Shown: positions 35,890 to 45,203 of the stretch, piece after piece
Numbering within the stretch: the stretch's first letter is position 1
Layout: every line of letters begins with the position of its first letter
From: an uncultured Clostridia bacterium
Lineage (GTDB): Bacteria > Bacillota > Clostridia > TANB77 > CAG-508
Length of the DNA stretch: 64,000 nt
Direction: 5' to 3'
NCBI GenBank assembly: GCA_934167495.1
Contig: CAKPKP010000003.1
Span: forward strand, 1 to 64,000
Program-made: the position numbers and the translations under genes
Notes under the pieces: generated by a model
What the model was told of the DNA's origin: nothing
The model's input: the letters and a program-made list of their open reading frames with translations, nothing else
Database searches by the model: none

Positions 35890-36354
35890 TCAATCACCAA
35901 TCCTATATGGATTATAAGTATAAAATTTTTCACCATTGAACGTTTTAATCTCAACTAAAGTTTTACCGTAGTTGAGAGGTACAAGCAATTTGATTGAACG
36001 TTCAACCTCATCACACGAAACATCACCATATATCTCGTATCCCAGATGTCTGTAATAACGCTTCAAGAAACTCTTATTAGCATTATTCATAAATCTTGGA
36101 ATATAGCATTTAAAAACTCCACCAACTGTATGAAGCCTTATAGCTCCAATATAATCAGTTAGGAAATCGTCATACTGAGATAACCTTTGATCTTTTTCAG
36201 CTACTCTGTTAAAAAGATCTTGGAGTCCATGGTCAAACACCCATTTTTTTGCAGTAGCCCAATGTCCTTTCGCTCGATATATCGGAATTTCTTCCTCCAT
36301 ACCATACCGAAAAATTATAAACCCTACCCGTAATGTTGGTTCTTTAAACATCAT
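35890..36354 (-). CDS. Orphan protein (154 aa) of foreign composition
   Basis: I do not recognise a family. The protein is soluble, Arg/Tyr/Phe-rich and basic (MMFKEPTLRVGFIIFRYG... NPYRIGD). Base composition and codon choice (CGA, CGG, GCG, CTC-type) are clearly richer in GC than the flanks. Two CGG codons (codons 9 and 16) are in frame and read through as Arg to give the full protein; skipping the C at the first would hit a stop at once. AAGGAGG precedes two adjacent ATGs. It has its own promoter and terminator: a single-gene insertion. Confidence 0.6.
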   Translation of the reverse strand: MMFKEPTLRVGFIIFRYGMEEEIPIYRAKGHWATAKKWVFDHGLQDLFNRVAEKDQRLSQYDDFLTDYIGAIRLHTVGGVFKCYIPRFMNNANKSFLKRYYRHLGYEIYGDVSCDEVERSIKLLVPLNYGKTLVEIKTFNGEKFYTYNPYRIGD

Positions 36355-36382
36355 AAAGCCTCCTTAAAAGTGATTTGTTAGT

Positions 36383-36411
36383 ATTATACTATTTTTTCTT
36401 GTTTTTTTCAA
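36383..36411 (-). promoter_or_regulatory. Promoter of the 154-aa orphan gene
   Basis: On the minus strand TTGAAA (36406-36411), 17 bases, TATAAT (36383-36388), with a short leader. Confidence 0.7.
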
Positions 36412-36434
36412 CCTATTAACGTAAAAGTTACCGC

Positions 36435-36797
36435 CTAACTAAAAAAAATTAATTTTATTGTTGAATATCCTAAAAAAATTATAAAAAATATTTTTAAATA
36501 TTTATCTGGTATTTTCTTAAGCATTTTTGAACCTATAAATCCACCTATTATTCCACCTATTGCACATTTTATTCCTATATTCCAATCTATATATGAATTA
36601 TTAAAATAAAATATGCTACTTACTATTACCATTGGTAATATTGCAAATACCGATGTACTCCTAGCTTCTGCTTCACTCATATTTAATATATGAATAAATG
36701 CAGGAACTAAAATCATTCCTCCCCCAGAAGAGAAAAATCCACTAATAAATCCTGCAATCAACCCAATTATTATATTCAAAAATTTTTTCTTTTTCAT
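36435..36797 (-). CDS. Half-size TauE/SafE (TSUP) family transporter
   Basis: The 120 aa have four membrane segments and the TSUP repeat signature (GLIAGFISGFFSSGGGMILVP... AIGGIIGGFIGSKML). Classical family members have two such halves (about 250 aa). This one has a single half, as do some clostridial proteins that are thought to dimerise. Substrate unknown; the family moves sulfite, sulfonates or related anions. It follows the SPASM radical SAM gene with a 33-base gap. Confidence 0.78.
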   Translation of the reverse strand: MKKKKFLNIIIGLIAGFISGFFSSGGGMILVPAFIHILNMSEAEARSTSVFAILPMVIVSSIFYFNNSYIDWNIGIKCAIGGIIGGFIGSKMLKKIPDKYLKIFFIIFLGYSTIKLIFFS

Positions 36798-36830
36798 ACA
36801 TATATTTTATCTATATTTAAATATTTTATA

Positions 36831-37706
36831 CTATTTGTTTCCAAAACGGATTCTGTATCCACATCTTTTGCATAAAGGGTGGATTATTTTATGAGATTCA
36901 AATCCATTTATTATTTTATTTGCTAGTTCACCATTTAAAATTTCATTTAAAGAATTATTATATATGTTTCCTAAGTTTATATCTCCATTTTGATCTAAAC
37001 AACAAGGTACTACATCTCCATTAACTAATATTCCTATTTGTTCTCTTATTCCATAACATTTTCCTTCTTCGCTTATTACTTCTCTATTAATATCCGGCCA
37101 TTCAAATTGAACATCTTGATTCAAAAAAATATTATTTTCTAATTTTACAAAGGAATTTTCTTTAGTCTTTTCCATCAAACTTTGAACATTATATTCCGCT
37201 TCTAATAAATCAATTATTTGTTTGTTCTTTTCATTTTGACCAATGCAAGAAATATTCCATAACCTATAAGATATTATAATTTCAGTATTACTATGTATTA
37301 ATCTTACAGCTTGCATTACATCAGTTAAATATTTCTCAGCATTCTCCTTCGTTATATCATTTTGATTTAAACTATGTAATGATATATTTATTTGTCTTAT
37401 TGATTCATGATTGCATAATAATCCTACATTTTTAAGTAATAAAGTCGCATTAGTTGTTATATTGACTTTAATACCAATTTTATCACATTCTTCTAGCAAT
37501 TCGTTTAATTTAGGATGAAGAAGTGGCTCACCTTTTATGTGCAGACATATTAAATCAGTATAATTTTTTACATCTTCTAATATGTATCTAAAATTTTCTA
37601 CTTCTATAAACTCCTTTTTTCTATTTCCTTCCGGACAAAATTTGCATTTTAAATTGCATACATTTGTTATTTCAATATAAACTTTTTTAAATCTTTTTTT
37701 GCTCAT
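36831..37706 (-). CDS. Radical SAM/SPASM domain protein
   Basis: The 291 aa begin KVYIEITNVCNLKCKFCPEG, the CxxxCxxC radical SAM motif near residue 17-24. The family's KGEPLLHP and NITTNATLL stretches follow, then a C-terminal SPASM region with cysteines in PCCLDQNGDINLGNIYNN and PLCKRCGYRIRFG for auxiliary iron-sulfur clusters. SPASM enzymes modify peptides, enzymes or small molecules. No precursor peptide gene is visible nearby, so the substrate is unknown. Confidence 0.82.
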   Translation of the reverse strand: MSKKRFKKVYIEITNVCNLKCKFCPEGNRKKEFIEVENFRYILEDVKNYTDLICLHIKGEPLLHPKLNELLEECDKIGIKVNITTNATLLLKNVGLLCNHESIRQINISLHSLNQNDITKENAEKYLTDVMQAVRLIHSNTEIIISYRLWNISCIGQNEKNKQIIDLLEAEYNVQSLMEKTKENSFVKLENNIFLNQDVQFEWPDINREVISEEGKCYGIREQIGILVNGDVVPCCLDQNGDINLGNIYNNSLNEILNGELANKIINGFESHKIIHPLCKRCGYRIRFGNK

Positions 37707-37793
37707 TTCATATCCTATCTATATATTTTTATAAAATCTTTACTAAAGATTTTATCATGCTATTTGCCTTAATTACAATATTTATTTTTATAA

Positions 37794-38792
37794 TTATGCA
37801 AACATATATAAATATATATAAGCTAATATGTACGCAATTACCCCACAGATTGGAAAAGTATAAATCCAAGCTTTTGCTATATCAAGAAACGTTTTTTTAT
37901 TTATTTTAGAATTTTTATTTTCAAAAGATTCAGCAACTATAGCCATAGTTTTTACATGAGTGGTACTTACTGGTAATCCAGTTAAACTTGCAATAAATAA
38001 AGTAACTGTTGTAGATATATCTGTTTTTAAAGCTGATTTGTTATTTAAATCAGATATTCCCCCTCCTACTTTTTCAACAATTTTCTTTCCGCCTATAGAT
38101 ACTCCAAAAAACATAAGTAATCCTGTAAAAATTACAATCCAAATATAATTTTCAGAACTTAGTATTTTTAATGTATTTGTATTATTATATATTGCTAAAA
38201 ATATTATCAAAATTCCTATAAACTTTTGACCATCTTGAGCTCCATGCATAAAAGACATTCCTATACTTCCAAGTACTTGTGCTCTTTTTACAAATTTGTT
38301 TGATACTTTATCAAGAAAATGGTTAAACATTCTGGATATAACAACTGATACAATGCAAGTTCCAACTACTGACCATATTAATCCAACTAATACATTTTTC
38401 CATTCTTCAATGTTTATAGCATTTTCAAATCCATATAAAGCTATAGAACTTCCTGTTAGCCCTGCAATTAATCCATGTGTCTCACTAGTAGGAATTCCTA
38501 AAAAAAGAGCAATTAAAGAAAATATTATAACAGCAATCATCGCACATAATAAACCTATAATTCCTGTTTTATCAGTATTTAAATTTACAATTGAACTCAT
38601 GCAATTAGCAACAGATATATTTATAAAACTCATTGTAATTATTCCTAAAAAATTAAATATTGCACTAATTTTTGTTGCCTTGTTAAATTTCATAACATTC
38701 GTCCCAATTAATGTCACAATAGCATTAGGTGCATCTGTTATAGCATTTGTCAAAATTAATGCAGATATTATTATAAATGTAACTATATACAT
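37794..38792 (-). CDS. Inorganic phosphate transporter, PiT family
   Basis: Low-affinity phosphate (metal-phosphate) symporter of the membrane. The 332 aa have about ten hydrophobic segments and both family signatures: NAITDAPNAIVTLIGT near the N-terminus and the internal SMSFMHGAQDGQKFIG and GLPVSTTHVKT. The start is at MYIVTF because AAGGAGA lies upstream. No PhoU-like gene is adjacent. Confidence 0.9.
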   Translation of the reverse strand: MYIVTFIIISALILTNAITDAPNAIVTLIGTNVMKFNKATKISAIFNFLGIITMSFINISVANCMSSIVNLNTDKTGIIGLLCAMIAVIIFSLIALFLGIPTSETHGLIAGLTGSSIALYGFENAINIEEWKNVLVGLIWSVVGTCIVSVVISRMFNHFLDKVSNKFVKRAQVLGSIGMSFMHGAQDGQKFIGILIIFLAIYNNTNTLKILSSENYIWIVIFTGLLMFFGVSIGGKKIVEKVGGGISDLNNKSALKTDISTTVTLFIASLTGLPVSTTHVKTMAIVAESFENKNSKINKKTFLDIAKAWIYTFPICGVIAYILAYIYLYMFA

Positions 38793-38910
38793 ATTTATTC
38801 TCCTTGTCTTTTTCAATATAATATTTATATGACATTAATTTTTAAATATTATTGACATTAAAAAATTAATGTCATATTATTAAATTAATTTTTTTGAAAG
38901 GATTAATTTT

Positions 38911-39441
38911 ATGAAAAAAAGAATAAGTTTTATTGTTTTATTATTTTTAATAACATTTAGCACAATATCTTTTGGAAATACTTTAGATTTAAATTTAAAA
39001 TCAAACAAAAATAATATTAAAAAAGGAGAAAAAGTTAACATTACTGTTGAATGGAAAGAAGGCATGCAAGCAGCAGATTTTTCATTAATTTATGATAATT
39101 CAGCTCTTAAATTTTTAAGTTCTGATATAGACAATTTTTGCAAAATTTCAAATAATGAAATTGAAGTAGCTTGGTTTTCAGTAGATAATACTGATAAAAC
39201 TTCTTTAAACTTTGAATTTGAAGCTTTAAAAACTGGAAAAACTACTCTTTCTACTAAAATAAATGCAGGATTTGCTGATAAAGATTTAAATGTGCCTGAT
39301 AATTATAATAATTCATCAATAGAAATAAATATAAAAAATTCTTTTTCTTTTATTTTTGTTTTTATTATCATTCTTATTATAGTAATAATATTATTTTTAT
39401 ATTTCAATAAATCTAAAAAAACTGCTAGAAGAAAAAGGTAA
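38911..39441 (+). CDS. Cohesin-domain surface protein, membrane-anchored
   Basis: The 176 aa start with a signal peptide (MKKRISFIVLLFLITFSTISFG), followed by a single cohesin-like beta-sandwich (residues 24-145: KKGEKVNITVEWKEGM, AADFSLIYDNSALKF, AGFADKDLNVP). A C-terminal membrane span (about 150-168) and a basic stop-transfer tail (KKTARRKR) follow. Cohesin-type folds bind dockerins in cellulosomes, but lone copies occur in other surface proteins. No dockerin is visible in the window. Confidence 0.75.
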   Translation: MKKRISFIVLLFLITFSTISFGNTLDLNLKSNKNNIKKGEKVNITVEWKEGMQAADFSLIYDNSALKFLSSDIDNFCKISNNEIEVAWFSVDNTDKTSLNFEFEALKTGKTTLSTKINAGFADKDLNVPDNYNNSSIEINIKNSFSFIFVFIIILIIVIILFLYFNKSKKTARRKR

Positions 39442-39475
39442 AAAAAAAATCCCCCATATCGGGGATTTTTTTATT
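39441..39475. terminator. Bidirectional terminator
   Basis: AAAAAATCCCC-catat-CGGGGATTTTTTT, a perfect GC stem flanked by A- and T-runs, serving the convergent cohesin and peptidase genes. Confidence 0.9.
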
Positions 39476-40442
39476 TATATACATATTGTTGTGGATTAAC
39501 GTGTTCTCCGTTTATTCTTATTTCTAAATGTAAATGTGGACCTGTTGAATTTCCTGTTGACCCCACTGCAGCTATTGTATCATCTATTGTTACTGTTTCT
39601 CCAGCACTTACATATAAACTATTACAATGTGCATAATAAGTTTGAATTCCATTACCATGATCTATTATAACTAGATTTCCATATGAACCTTTATATCCTG
39701 CAAATGATACAACACCATCTGCCACTGGATGTATTGGAGTACCTATTGATGTACAAATATCCAATCCTGTATGATTTCCAGAAGATCTTGAACCATATCT
39801 TGATGATATCATACCTGTATCCATAGGTCTACATATTGCTATTCCATTTAATGTAGATTCTTGTTTTTGAGATAATTCAAATTCTTTTACTTTTATTTCT
39901 ACTTCTTCATCTAGACTTTCTTTAGCAACACTAAATGCTGTTGCTTCATTTGTATTTTCACTGTAACATTCTACTATTCCTAAATCAAGTTCTAAATCAG
40001 CTTGAAGATCTTGTTTTATTTCATTTACAATTTCTTCTGCTTCATTTAATGATTCTACTATACCTCTAGTTTCACCATCTAATGTAATTGCATAAGATCT
40101 GTATGTTATATCTGCATTACTTTTTATTTCTTCTAACACTTTATCTTCTTCTGTTTTAATATCTTTTTCAGCTAACTTTAATTCATATGTTGGCATTTCT
40201 TTTAATGATATAAAAGCTATATTTTCTTCTTCAGTATTTATATATTCATTTACCTTTTCTTCAACATCCTTTTGCTCCTTTACATATCCTAGAAGCTTAC
40301 CTGCTAATGTGACTTTATATACAGGTTTATAATTTACTATAACTGTTAATAGTATAATAATAAATGTTATTGGTAAAATTGATAGAACTGCTAACGCTTC
40401 TTTTGTGTATTTTCTACCTTTTAAATTTATTATAAAATTCAC
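39471..40442 (-). CDS. M23-family peptidoglycan endopeptidase, membrane-anchored
   Basis: LytM/SpoIIQ-type zinc endopeptidase domain. The 323 aa have an N-terminal anchor (residues 20-40), a long stalk with a coiled or G5-like region (about 45-200), and the peptidase domain. Its zinc ligands are in GNHTGLDICTSIGTPIHPV (H and D), and the catalytic HxH is in STGPHLHLEIRINGEHV. An intact active site suggests a hydrolase, unlike the inactive SpoIIQ. GGAGAG precedes the start. Confidence 0.88.
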   Translation of the reverse strand: MNFIINLKGRKYTKEALAVLSILPITFIIILLTVIVNYKPVYKVTLAGKLLGYVKEQKDVEEKVNEYINTEEENIAFISLKEMPTYELKLAEKDIKTEEDKVLEEIKSNADITYRSYAITLDGETRGIVESLNEAEEIVNEIKQDLQADLELDLGIVECYSENTNEATAFSVAKESLDEEVEIKVKEFELSQKQESTLNGIAICRPMDTGMISSRYGSRSSGNHTGLDICTSIGTPIHPVADGVVSFAGYKGSYGNLVIIDHGNGIQTYYAHCNSLYVSAGETVTIDDTIAAVGSTGNSTGPHLHLEIRINGEHVNPQQYVYK

Positions 40443-40575
40443 TCTCCAATCTTTTAGTCTAATTTCTAGACCTTTTTTAGTGTCACAACAAATTAATTAT
40501 AACATATTTTTACAAGTTTTTCAAATTATAGAATTTTGGTTAATTCAAGCATTTGTATTTTTATATTGTTAAGAG

Positions 40576-40619
40576 AATGAAAACGGGAATAATATTAAAC
40601 TATTACTCCCGTTTTCTCG
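40576..40619 (-). terminator. Terminator of the 86-aa membrane protein gene
   Basis: GAAAACGGGA(a)TAATA pairs with TATTACTCCCGTTTTC; on the minus strand it follows the stop at 40668. Confidence 0.85.
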
Positions 40620-40667
40620 CTTTTCCTTCGTTTTTCTTGTTTTTTTAGTATGTAAGATTTATAAACA

Positions 40668-40928
40668 TTATAATTTGTTATTATAATCTTCTATAGCTTT
40701 TATCATATAACCCAAAACAGCATATAGAATAGATCCTACCACTATGCCTCCAAGAAAACTGCTTACCAAGAACTCTGTTATAGTGCCGTACTGATTCTTT
40801 ACTCCGTTAATAATGCAAAAACCAATACATGAGATGCCTATAATTACCAACATCCTCTTAACGTCTTTAGTTAAAGAATTCCACCATTCCTTAACAGGGT
40901 TCTTATGCCGATTATTTAATCTCTTCAT
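40668..40928 (-). CDS. Small membrane protein of unknown function (86 aa), atypical composition
   Basis: A basic N-terminus (MKRLNNRHKNPVKEWW) is followed by two hydrophobic segments (about residues 27-43 and 53-75). Codon 7 is an in-frame CGG. If its C were skipped, translation would end 12 codons later, so the full product needs CGG read as a codon. GGAGGG precedes the ATG. It has its own promoter and terminator, like the other singletons in this region. Confidence 0.55.
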   Translation of the reverse strand: MKRLNNRHKNPVKEWWNSLTKDVKRMLVIIGISCIGFCIINGVKNQYGTITEFLVSSFLGGIVVGSILYAVLGYMIKAIEDYNNKL

Positions 40929-40962
40929 ATTTTTACCCTCCTGCGATAAAATTAATATTTAT

Positions 40963-40991
40963 ATAATATCATGTTTACATAAGCTTTTCAA
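40963..40991 (-). promoter_or_regulatory. Promoter of the 86-aa membrane protein gene
   Basis: On the minus strand TTGAAA (40986-40991), 17 bases, TATTAT (40963-40968). The spacer has ATGTAAACA three bases before the -10, also present in the promoter at 50.8 kb. Confidence 0.6.
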
Positions 40992-40995
40992 GTAT

Positions 40996-43630
40996 TTATT
41001 TACTTTCAGCATAAACTATTTTTCCAAATTTAATTTCATTACTCTTTTTTTGGAATTCTATTATAACTACAGGCAATATTGATATTCCTAAAACATATCC
41101 CCATTGAACCAAATTTAAACCAACAACTCCAAATAAATTTGCTATTCCAGGAATTAAAACTACTATTATTTGAAGAAAACCTGCTGCAGCAAATGCTAAA
41201 AGTAAATATTTATTATCAAATAAAGTTTTATTTAATATGCTCTCATCTGATTTTATATTAAAACTATGTATTAACTCTAATAAACCTAAAGATACAAATG
41301 CCATTGTTCTACCAACTTCTAGACCATAAAATCTATTTCCAATAAAGAATGCAAGTAATGTTAAAACACCAATCATACTTCCTTCTACTAATATTTTTCC
41401 CATCATTCCATCTGAAAATATTCCTTTCTTATTATCTATAGGTTTTCTATTCATAATATTCTTATCCTCTTTTTCTAAACCGAGAGCTATAGCTGGAAAA
41501 GAATCTGTTACAAGATTAATCCATAATAATTGAATAGCAAGCAAAGGTGATTCTATTCCTATTAATAGTCCTAAAAATATAACCACTATTTCCCCTACAT
41601 TTGTAGCAATTAAAAAATGTATAGCCTTTTTTATATTTTCATATATGTGCCTTCCTTCTTTTACAGACTCAACAATAGTAACAAAATTATCATCACTTAA
41701 AATCATATCTGATGCATTTTTTGCAACATCTGTACCTCCTCCCATTGCAATTCCTATATCTGCACTTTTTAATGCAGGAGCATCATTAACACCATCTCCA
41801 GTCATAGCAACAACTATATTATTTGCTTTAAAAGCCTCTACAATTCTAACTTTATGCTCAGGTGAAACACGAGCAAACACCGAATATTTCATTATATCTC
41901 TTTCAAATTCTTCCTTGCTTATTTCATCTAATTGCTTTCCTGTTATTGCTATGTCTCCTTTTGTATAAATTCCTAATTCTTTAGCTATTGCTGTAGCAGT
42001 AACTATATGGTCTCCTGTTATCATAACTGTCTTTATACCAGCCCTTTTACAATTTGCAACAGCTTCTTTTACTCCTTCCCTCGGTTCATCAATCATTCCA
42101 ACTAATCCAACAAATATTAAATTTCTTTCTATTTGTTTGCTATCCATATTATTTGGTAAGTAATCTACATCCGTATAAGCAACACCTAAAACTCTATATG
42201 CTTTCTCTGCCATACTTATATTTTCTTTTCCAATAGCATTTCTTTCAGTATCACTAATATTTTTTATACTTCCAACCTCATATACCCTATTACAAATTTT
42301 AAGTAAAACATCAGGTGCTCCTTTTGTAATTATTCTATACTTATTACCATATTTATGTACAGTGGTCATTAATTTTCTTGTAGAATCAAATGGTATTTCA
42401 TTAACTCTTCTCATTCTTGAATACAGCTCATCTTTTTTTATTCCTGCTTTAAAAGCATATGTTACAATTGCAGATTCGGTTGGTTCTCCTGTTGCAATAA
42501 AGCTCTCATTTTCTATTTCTATATTACTATTACTACACATAGTAGCAAGTTCTAAAACAAACCTTTTATCATTTTCATTTCCAAAACATCTTACTTCTTT
42601 TAATTCCATTTTATTTTTTGTAAGAGTTCCTGTTTTATCTGAGCAAATTACCTTACTACACCCTAAAGTTTCAACTGCAGGTAATTTTCTAATAATAGCA
42701 TTCTTTTTAGCCATTTTAGTTACTCCTATTGATAGCATGATTGTAACTACTGCTGGTAACCCTTCTGGTATTGCTGCTACAGCTAGTCCAACAGATGTCA
42801 TAAACATTTCAATAGGATCTATTTTCTTTATTATTCCTATTACAAAAATTGCAAAACATATACCTAAGGCAACAAAACCTAATTTTTTTCCTACCTCTCC
42901 GTAATCTTTTTTGTAAAGGTGTTTCTGGTGACTCTCCAGTTATAAGCATTTTGGCAATTTTTCCTACTTTAGTATTCATTCCTGTTTCTGTTACTATTGC
43001 TTCACCATGTCCTGATGTTATTATTGACCCAGAAAATACCATATTAGCCATATCACCTATTGGTATATCTTCATTAAATATAGCATTAGCATTTTTAATT
43101 ATACTCTCTGTTTCACCTGTTAAACTAGATTCTTCTGCTTTTAAATTATATGAACTAATAAGTCTTGCATCTGCAGGTACGTAATTTCCAGATTCCAAAA
43201 TTATAATATCTCCAACTACTACATCAACAGCAGGAATAGTTAAATGTCTTCCATCTCTTATTACTTTTGCAACAGGTGCTGACATTTCTTTTAATGCATC
43301 TATAGATTTTTCCGCTTTTTCTTCCTGTATTACTCCCATTAAAGCATTAAAAACTACTATAGAAATAATTATTATAGAATCCACATAATCATTTTCATGT
43401 TGAAAATATGAAATAAATGCAGAAACAATTGCAGCTATAATTAAAATTATAATCATAAAATCATTAAATTGTTTTATGAATTTTATAAATATACTTTCTT
43501 TCGATACTTCTTCTAGTTTATTTATCCCATATTTTTCTCTTCTTTCTATTACCTCCTCTTTTGTTAATCCTTTACTCATATTAGTATTTATTTTTAAAGA
43601 TACATCTTTTGATGACATTGTATGCCACAC
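40996..43630 (-). CDS. Cation-translocating P-type ATPase (PMCA/SERCA-like Ca type), expressed through a +1 shift at CGG
   Basis: Pumps calcium or a similar cation out of the cell. The start is GTG (read as VWHTMSSKDV), six bases behind GGGAGGG. The first 243 codons give the N-terminal cation ATPase domain and the actuator with SSLTGETES. The frame reaches CGG after LQKRL. Skipping the C gives GEVGKKLGFVALG, then the M4 ion site AAIPEGLPAVV, the phosphorylation motif CSDKTGTLTKNK, TGDGVNDAPALK and the C-terminal helices. The total is 877 aa, normal for the family. Unshifted, translation would end about 30 codons later without a catalytic Asp. Confidence 0.9.
42899..42901 (-). other. Putative +1 frameshift site (CGG) in the P-type ATPase
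   Basis: On the minus strand the frame reads AGA TTA CGG AGA GGT AGG. Skipping one C gives TTA GGA GAG GTA GGA and the conserved continuation. CGG lies 729 bases from the GTG start, exactly in frame, and the resumed frame is open for over 630 codons. Confidence 0.78.
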
Positions 43631-43816
43631 TATAATCCCTCCCTTTTCATATGTTTATATTTATATATATGTACAAGCTTTTATAATTATTACAAAAATC
43701 TATAATTCTTATATATTTTTGTCAGTCAATTTTTTTATACTATGAAACAAAAGAAATTACATATTATATAACAAATTTCACTTTTTCTACATATTATTTA
43801 ATATAAAGGAGGTTTT

Positions 43817-44458
43817 ATGTTAATTTCATCAATACTACTTGCTATATCAACAAGCATAGATTCTTTTGGTATAGGTATAACATATGGCGTTAAAAATACA
43901 AAAATTTCACTACCTGCTATTTTAATTTTAATAATAATATCTATGAGTATTACATCTCTTTCTTTATGTTTTGGAAATATTTTGCTTTTAATACTGCCTG
44001 ATTTTATATTATATTTTTTAGGTAGTTTTTTACTTATATTAATGGGAGTTTTCATAATTTTTCAGTCCATATATAAACCGAAAAAACTGAAAAAAAAAGA
44101 TTATTCTAAGAAGACATATCATTTTTTTATAGAATCACTTGGACTTACAATTCAAATAATAAAAGATCCTATTTCCTCTGATTTAGATAATTCTAAAAAT
44201 ATAGATTGGAAAGAAGCTTTATATTTAGGAATAGCATTGTCTATTGATTCTTTTTGTATTGCTATAAGTGGAACTTTCCTTGGAATAAATAGTTTTATTT
44301 TTCCTATAATGGTAGCATCATTTCAAATTATTTTTATATCTTTTGGAAAATTTATAGGAAAAAATTTTATAAAATTATTAAATATATCAGATAATATGTG
44401 TAGTATATTATCAGGAATATTATTGATATTTATAGGTATAGCTAAATTTTTCTGTTAA
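43817..44458 (+). CDS. ytaF: YtaF-like sporulation membrane protein
   Basis: The 213 aa have six hydrophobic segments in two homologous halves, each starting with an AxSIDSFGIGI / ALSIDSFCIAI motif, the MntP/YtaF family signature. A charged middle region with KDPISSDLDNSKNIDWKEAL is typical of YtaF, which in Bacillus is made during sporulation; related MntP proteins export manganese. AAAGGAGG precedes the ATG. A manganese or other cation role is inferred. Confidence 0.8.
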   Translation: MLISSILLAISTSIDSFGIGITYGVKNTKISLPAILILIIISMSITSLSLCFGNILLLILPDFILYFLGSFLLILMGVFIIFQSIYKPKKLKKKDYSKKTYHFFIESLGLTIQIIKDPISSDLDNSKNIDWKEALYLGIALSIDSFCIAISGTFLGINSFIFPIMVASFQIIFISFGKFIGKNFIKLLNISDNMCSILSGILLIFIGIAKFFC

Positions 44459-44520
44459 CTTATTGATTTTTTTATATGTATCTTATATACTATTTTTGAT
44501 TTTAAAAATAGGAGTATTTT

Positions 44521-45120
44521 ATGTTTAAAAGTAATATGGTTTTAATTATGATTATAATAAGTATATTTTCAGGAGCAGATTTATCTAGTTTTATGTTCTC
44601 TTCTACCCCATCTACAATAGAAATGCCTCTATCTACAATGGAAAATGAAGAAGTAGTAACATTTAATAAAGATTTAAAATTATATATTGGAAACAATCTT
44701 CAAGGTTCTCAAATAAGAACTTTAATTAATATGATTCAAACTTCTAATACTACTCATCCAGATAAGCAAATAATACTTTCTTTAAATTCAATAGAACATT
44801 CTTCATCAGATGAACTTTTAGAAGCTATTAATGATATAAACCTTACAGATTCTTTCACAGTTTACTTTGAATACAGTCCATCTGGTTTTATAAATAAAGC
44901 TGTAATTAATAAAAATATGGTACAAACACCTTCACCAAGTCCAAGTGGTTCACCTTCAAATAACACAATTACAATTTCACCTACAGCCGACGGTAATACT
45001 GTTTCAAATTCAACTGAATCACCTGCTCCTACTGTAACACCAACAGCAACAGCAACACCGACTCCAACGCCTACACCTACACCAATATCTGGTAATGTAT
45101 CTACAACTGTTACTTTTTAG
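44521..45120 (+). CDS. Secreted Ser/Thr/Pro-rich protein of unknown function (199 aa)
   Basis: An N-terminal hydrophobic segment (MFKSNMVLIMIIISIFSGA) acts as signal or anchor. A globular part (about 45-140: NNLQGSQIRTLINMIQ) follows, then a low-complexity tail of Pro-Ser-Thr repeats (TPSPSPSGS, TATPTPTPTPTP) like surface-protein linkers. GGAG precedes the ATG. The globular part resembles the protein at 58.4 kb only in general style. Confidence 0.55.
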   Translation: MFKSNMVLIMIIISIFSGADLSSFMFSSTPSTIEMPLSTMENEEVVTFNKDLKLYIGNNLQGSQIRTLINMIQTSNTTHPDKQIILSLNSIEHSSSDELLEAINDINLTDSFTVYFEYSPSGFINKAVINKNMVQTPSPSPSGSPSNNTITISPTADGNTVSNSTESPAPTVTPTATATPTPTPTPTPISGNVSTTVTF

Positions 45121-45162
45121 TAATTACTTTAGCTAATAGAAAGTTCAGGATTTCCAATTAGA

Positions 45163-45203
45163 AAAAAATGATATTTGCTTAAAAACAAATATCATTTTTT
45201 CTA
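45163..45203. terminator. Bidirectional terminator
   Basis: AAAATGATATTTG pairs with CAAATATCATTTT with A/T-runs on both sides; it serves the convergent secreted-protein and smc genes. A degenerate C-module-like hairpin (TAATAGAAAGTTC...) lies just before it at about 45132-45160. Confidence 0.8.

Noticed and set aside
38911..39441. Cellulosome scaffold
   Set aside because: Only one cohesin-like domain with a membrane anchor and no dockerin, carbohydrate-binding module or hydrolase nearby.
12180..42901. CGG reassigned to another amino acid such as Trp or Gln
   Set aside because: Reassignment keeps the frame, but at all six sites the zero frame runs into a stop and the conserved sequence continues in the +1 frame.
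12180..42901. Sequencing or assembly error as explanation of the extra C
   Set aside because: Not excluded, but the sites are not homopolymers, occur on both strands in three genes, and always fall in frame at CGG. Most other GG pairs nearby are unaffected. Read-level data would decide.
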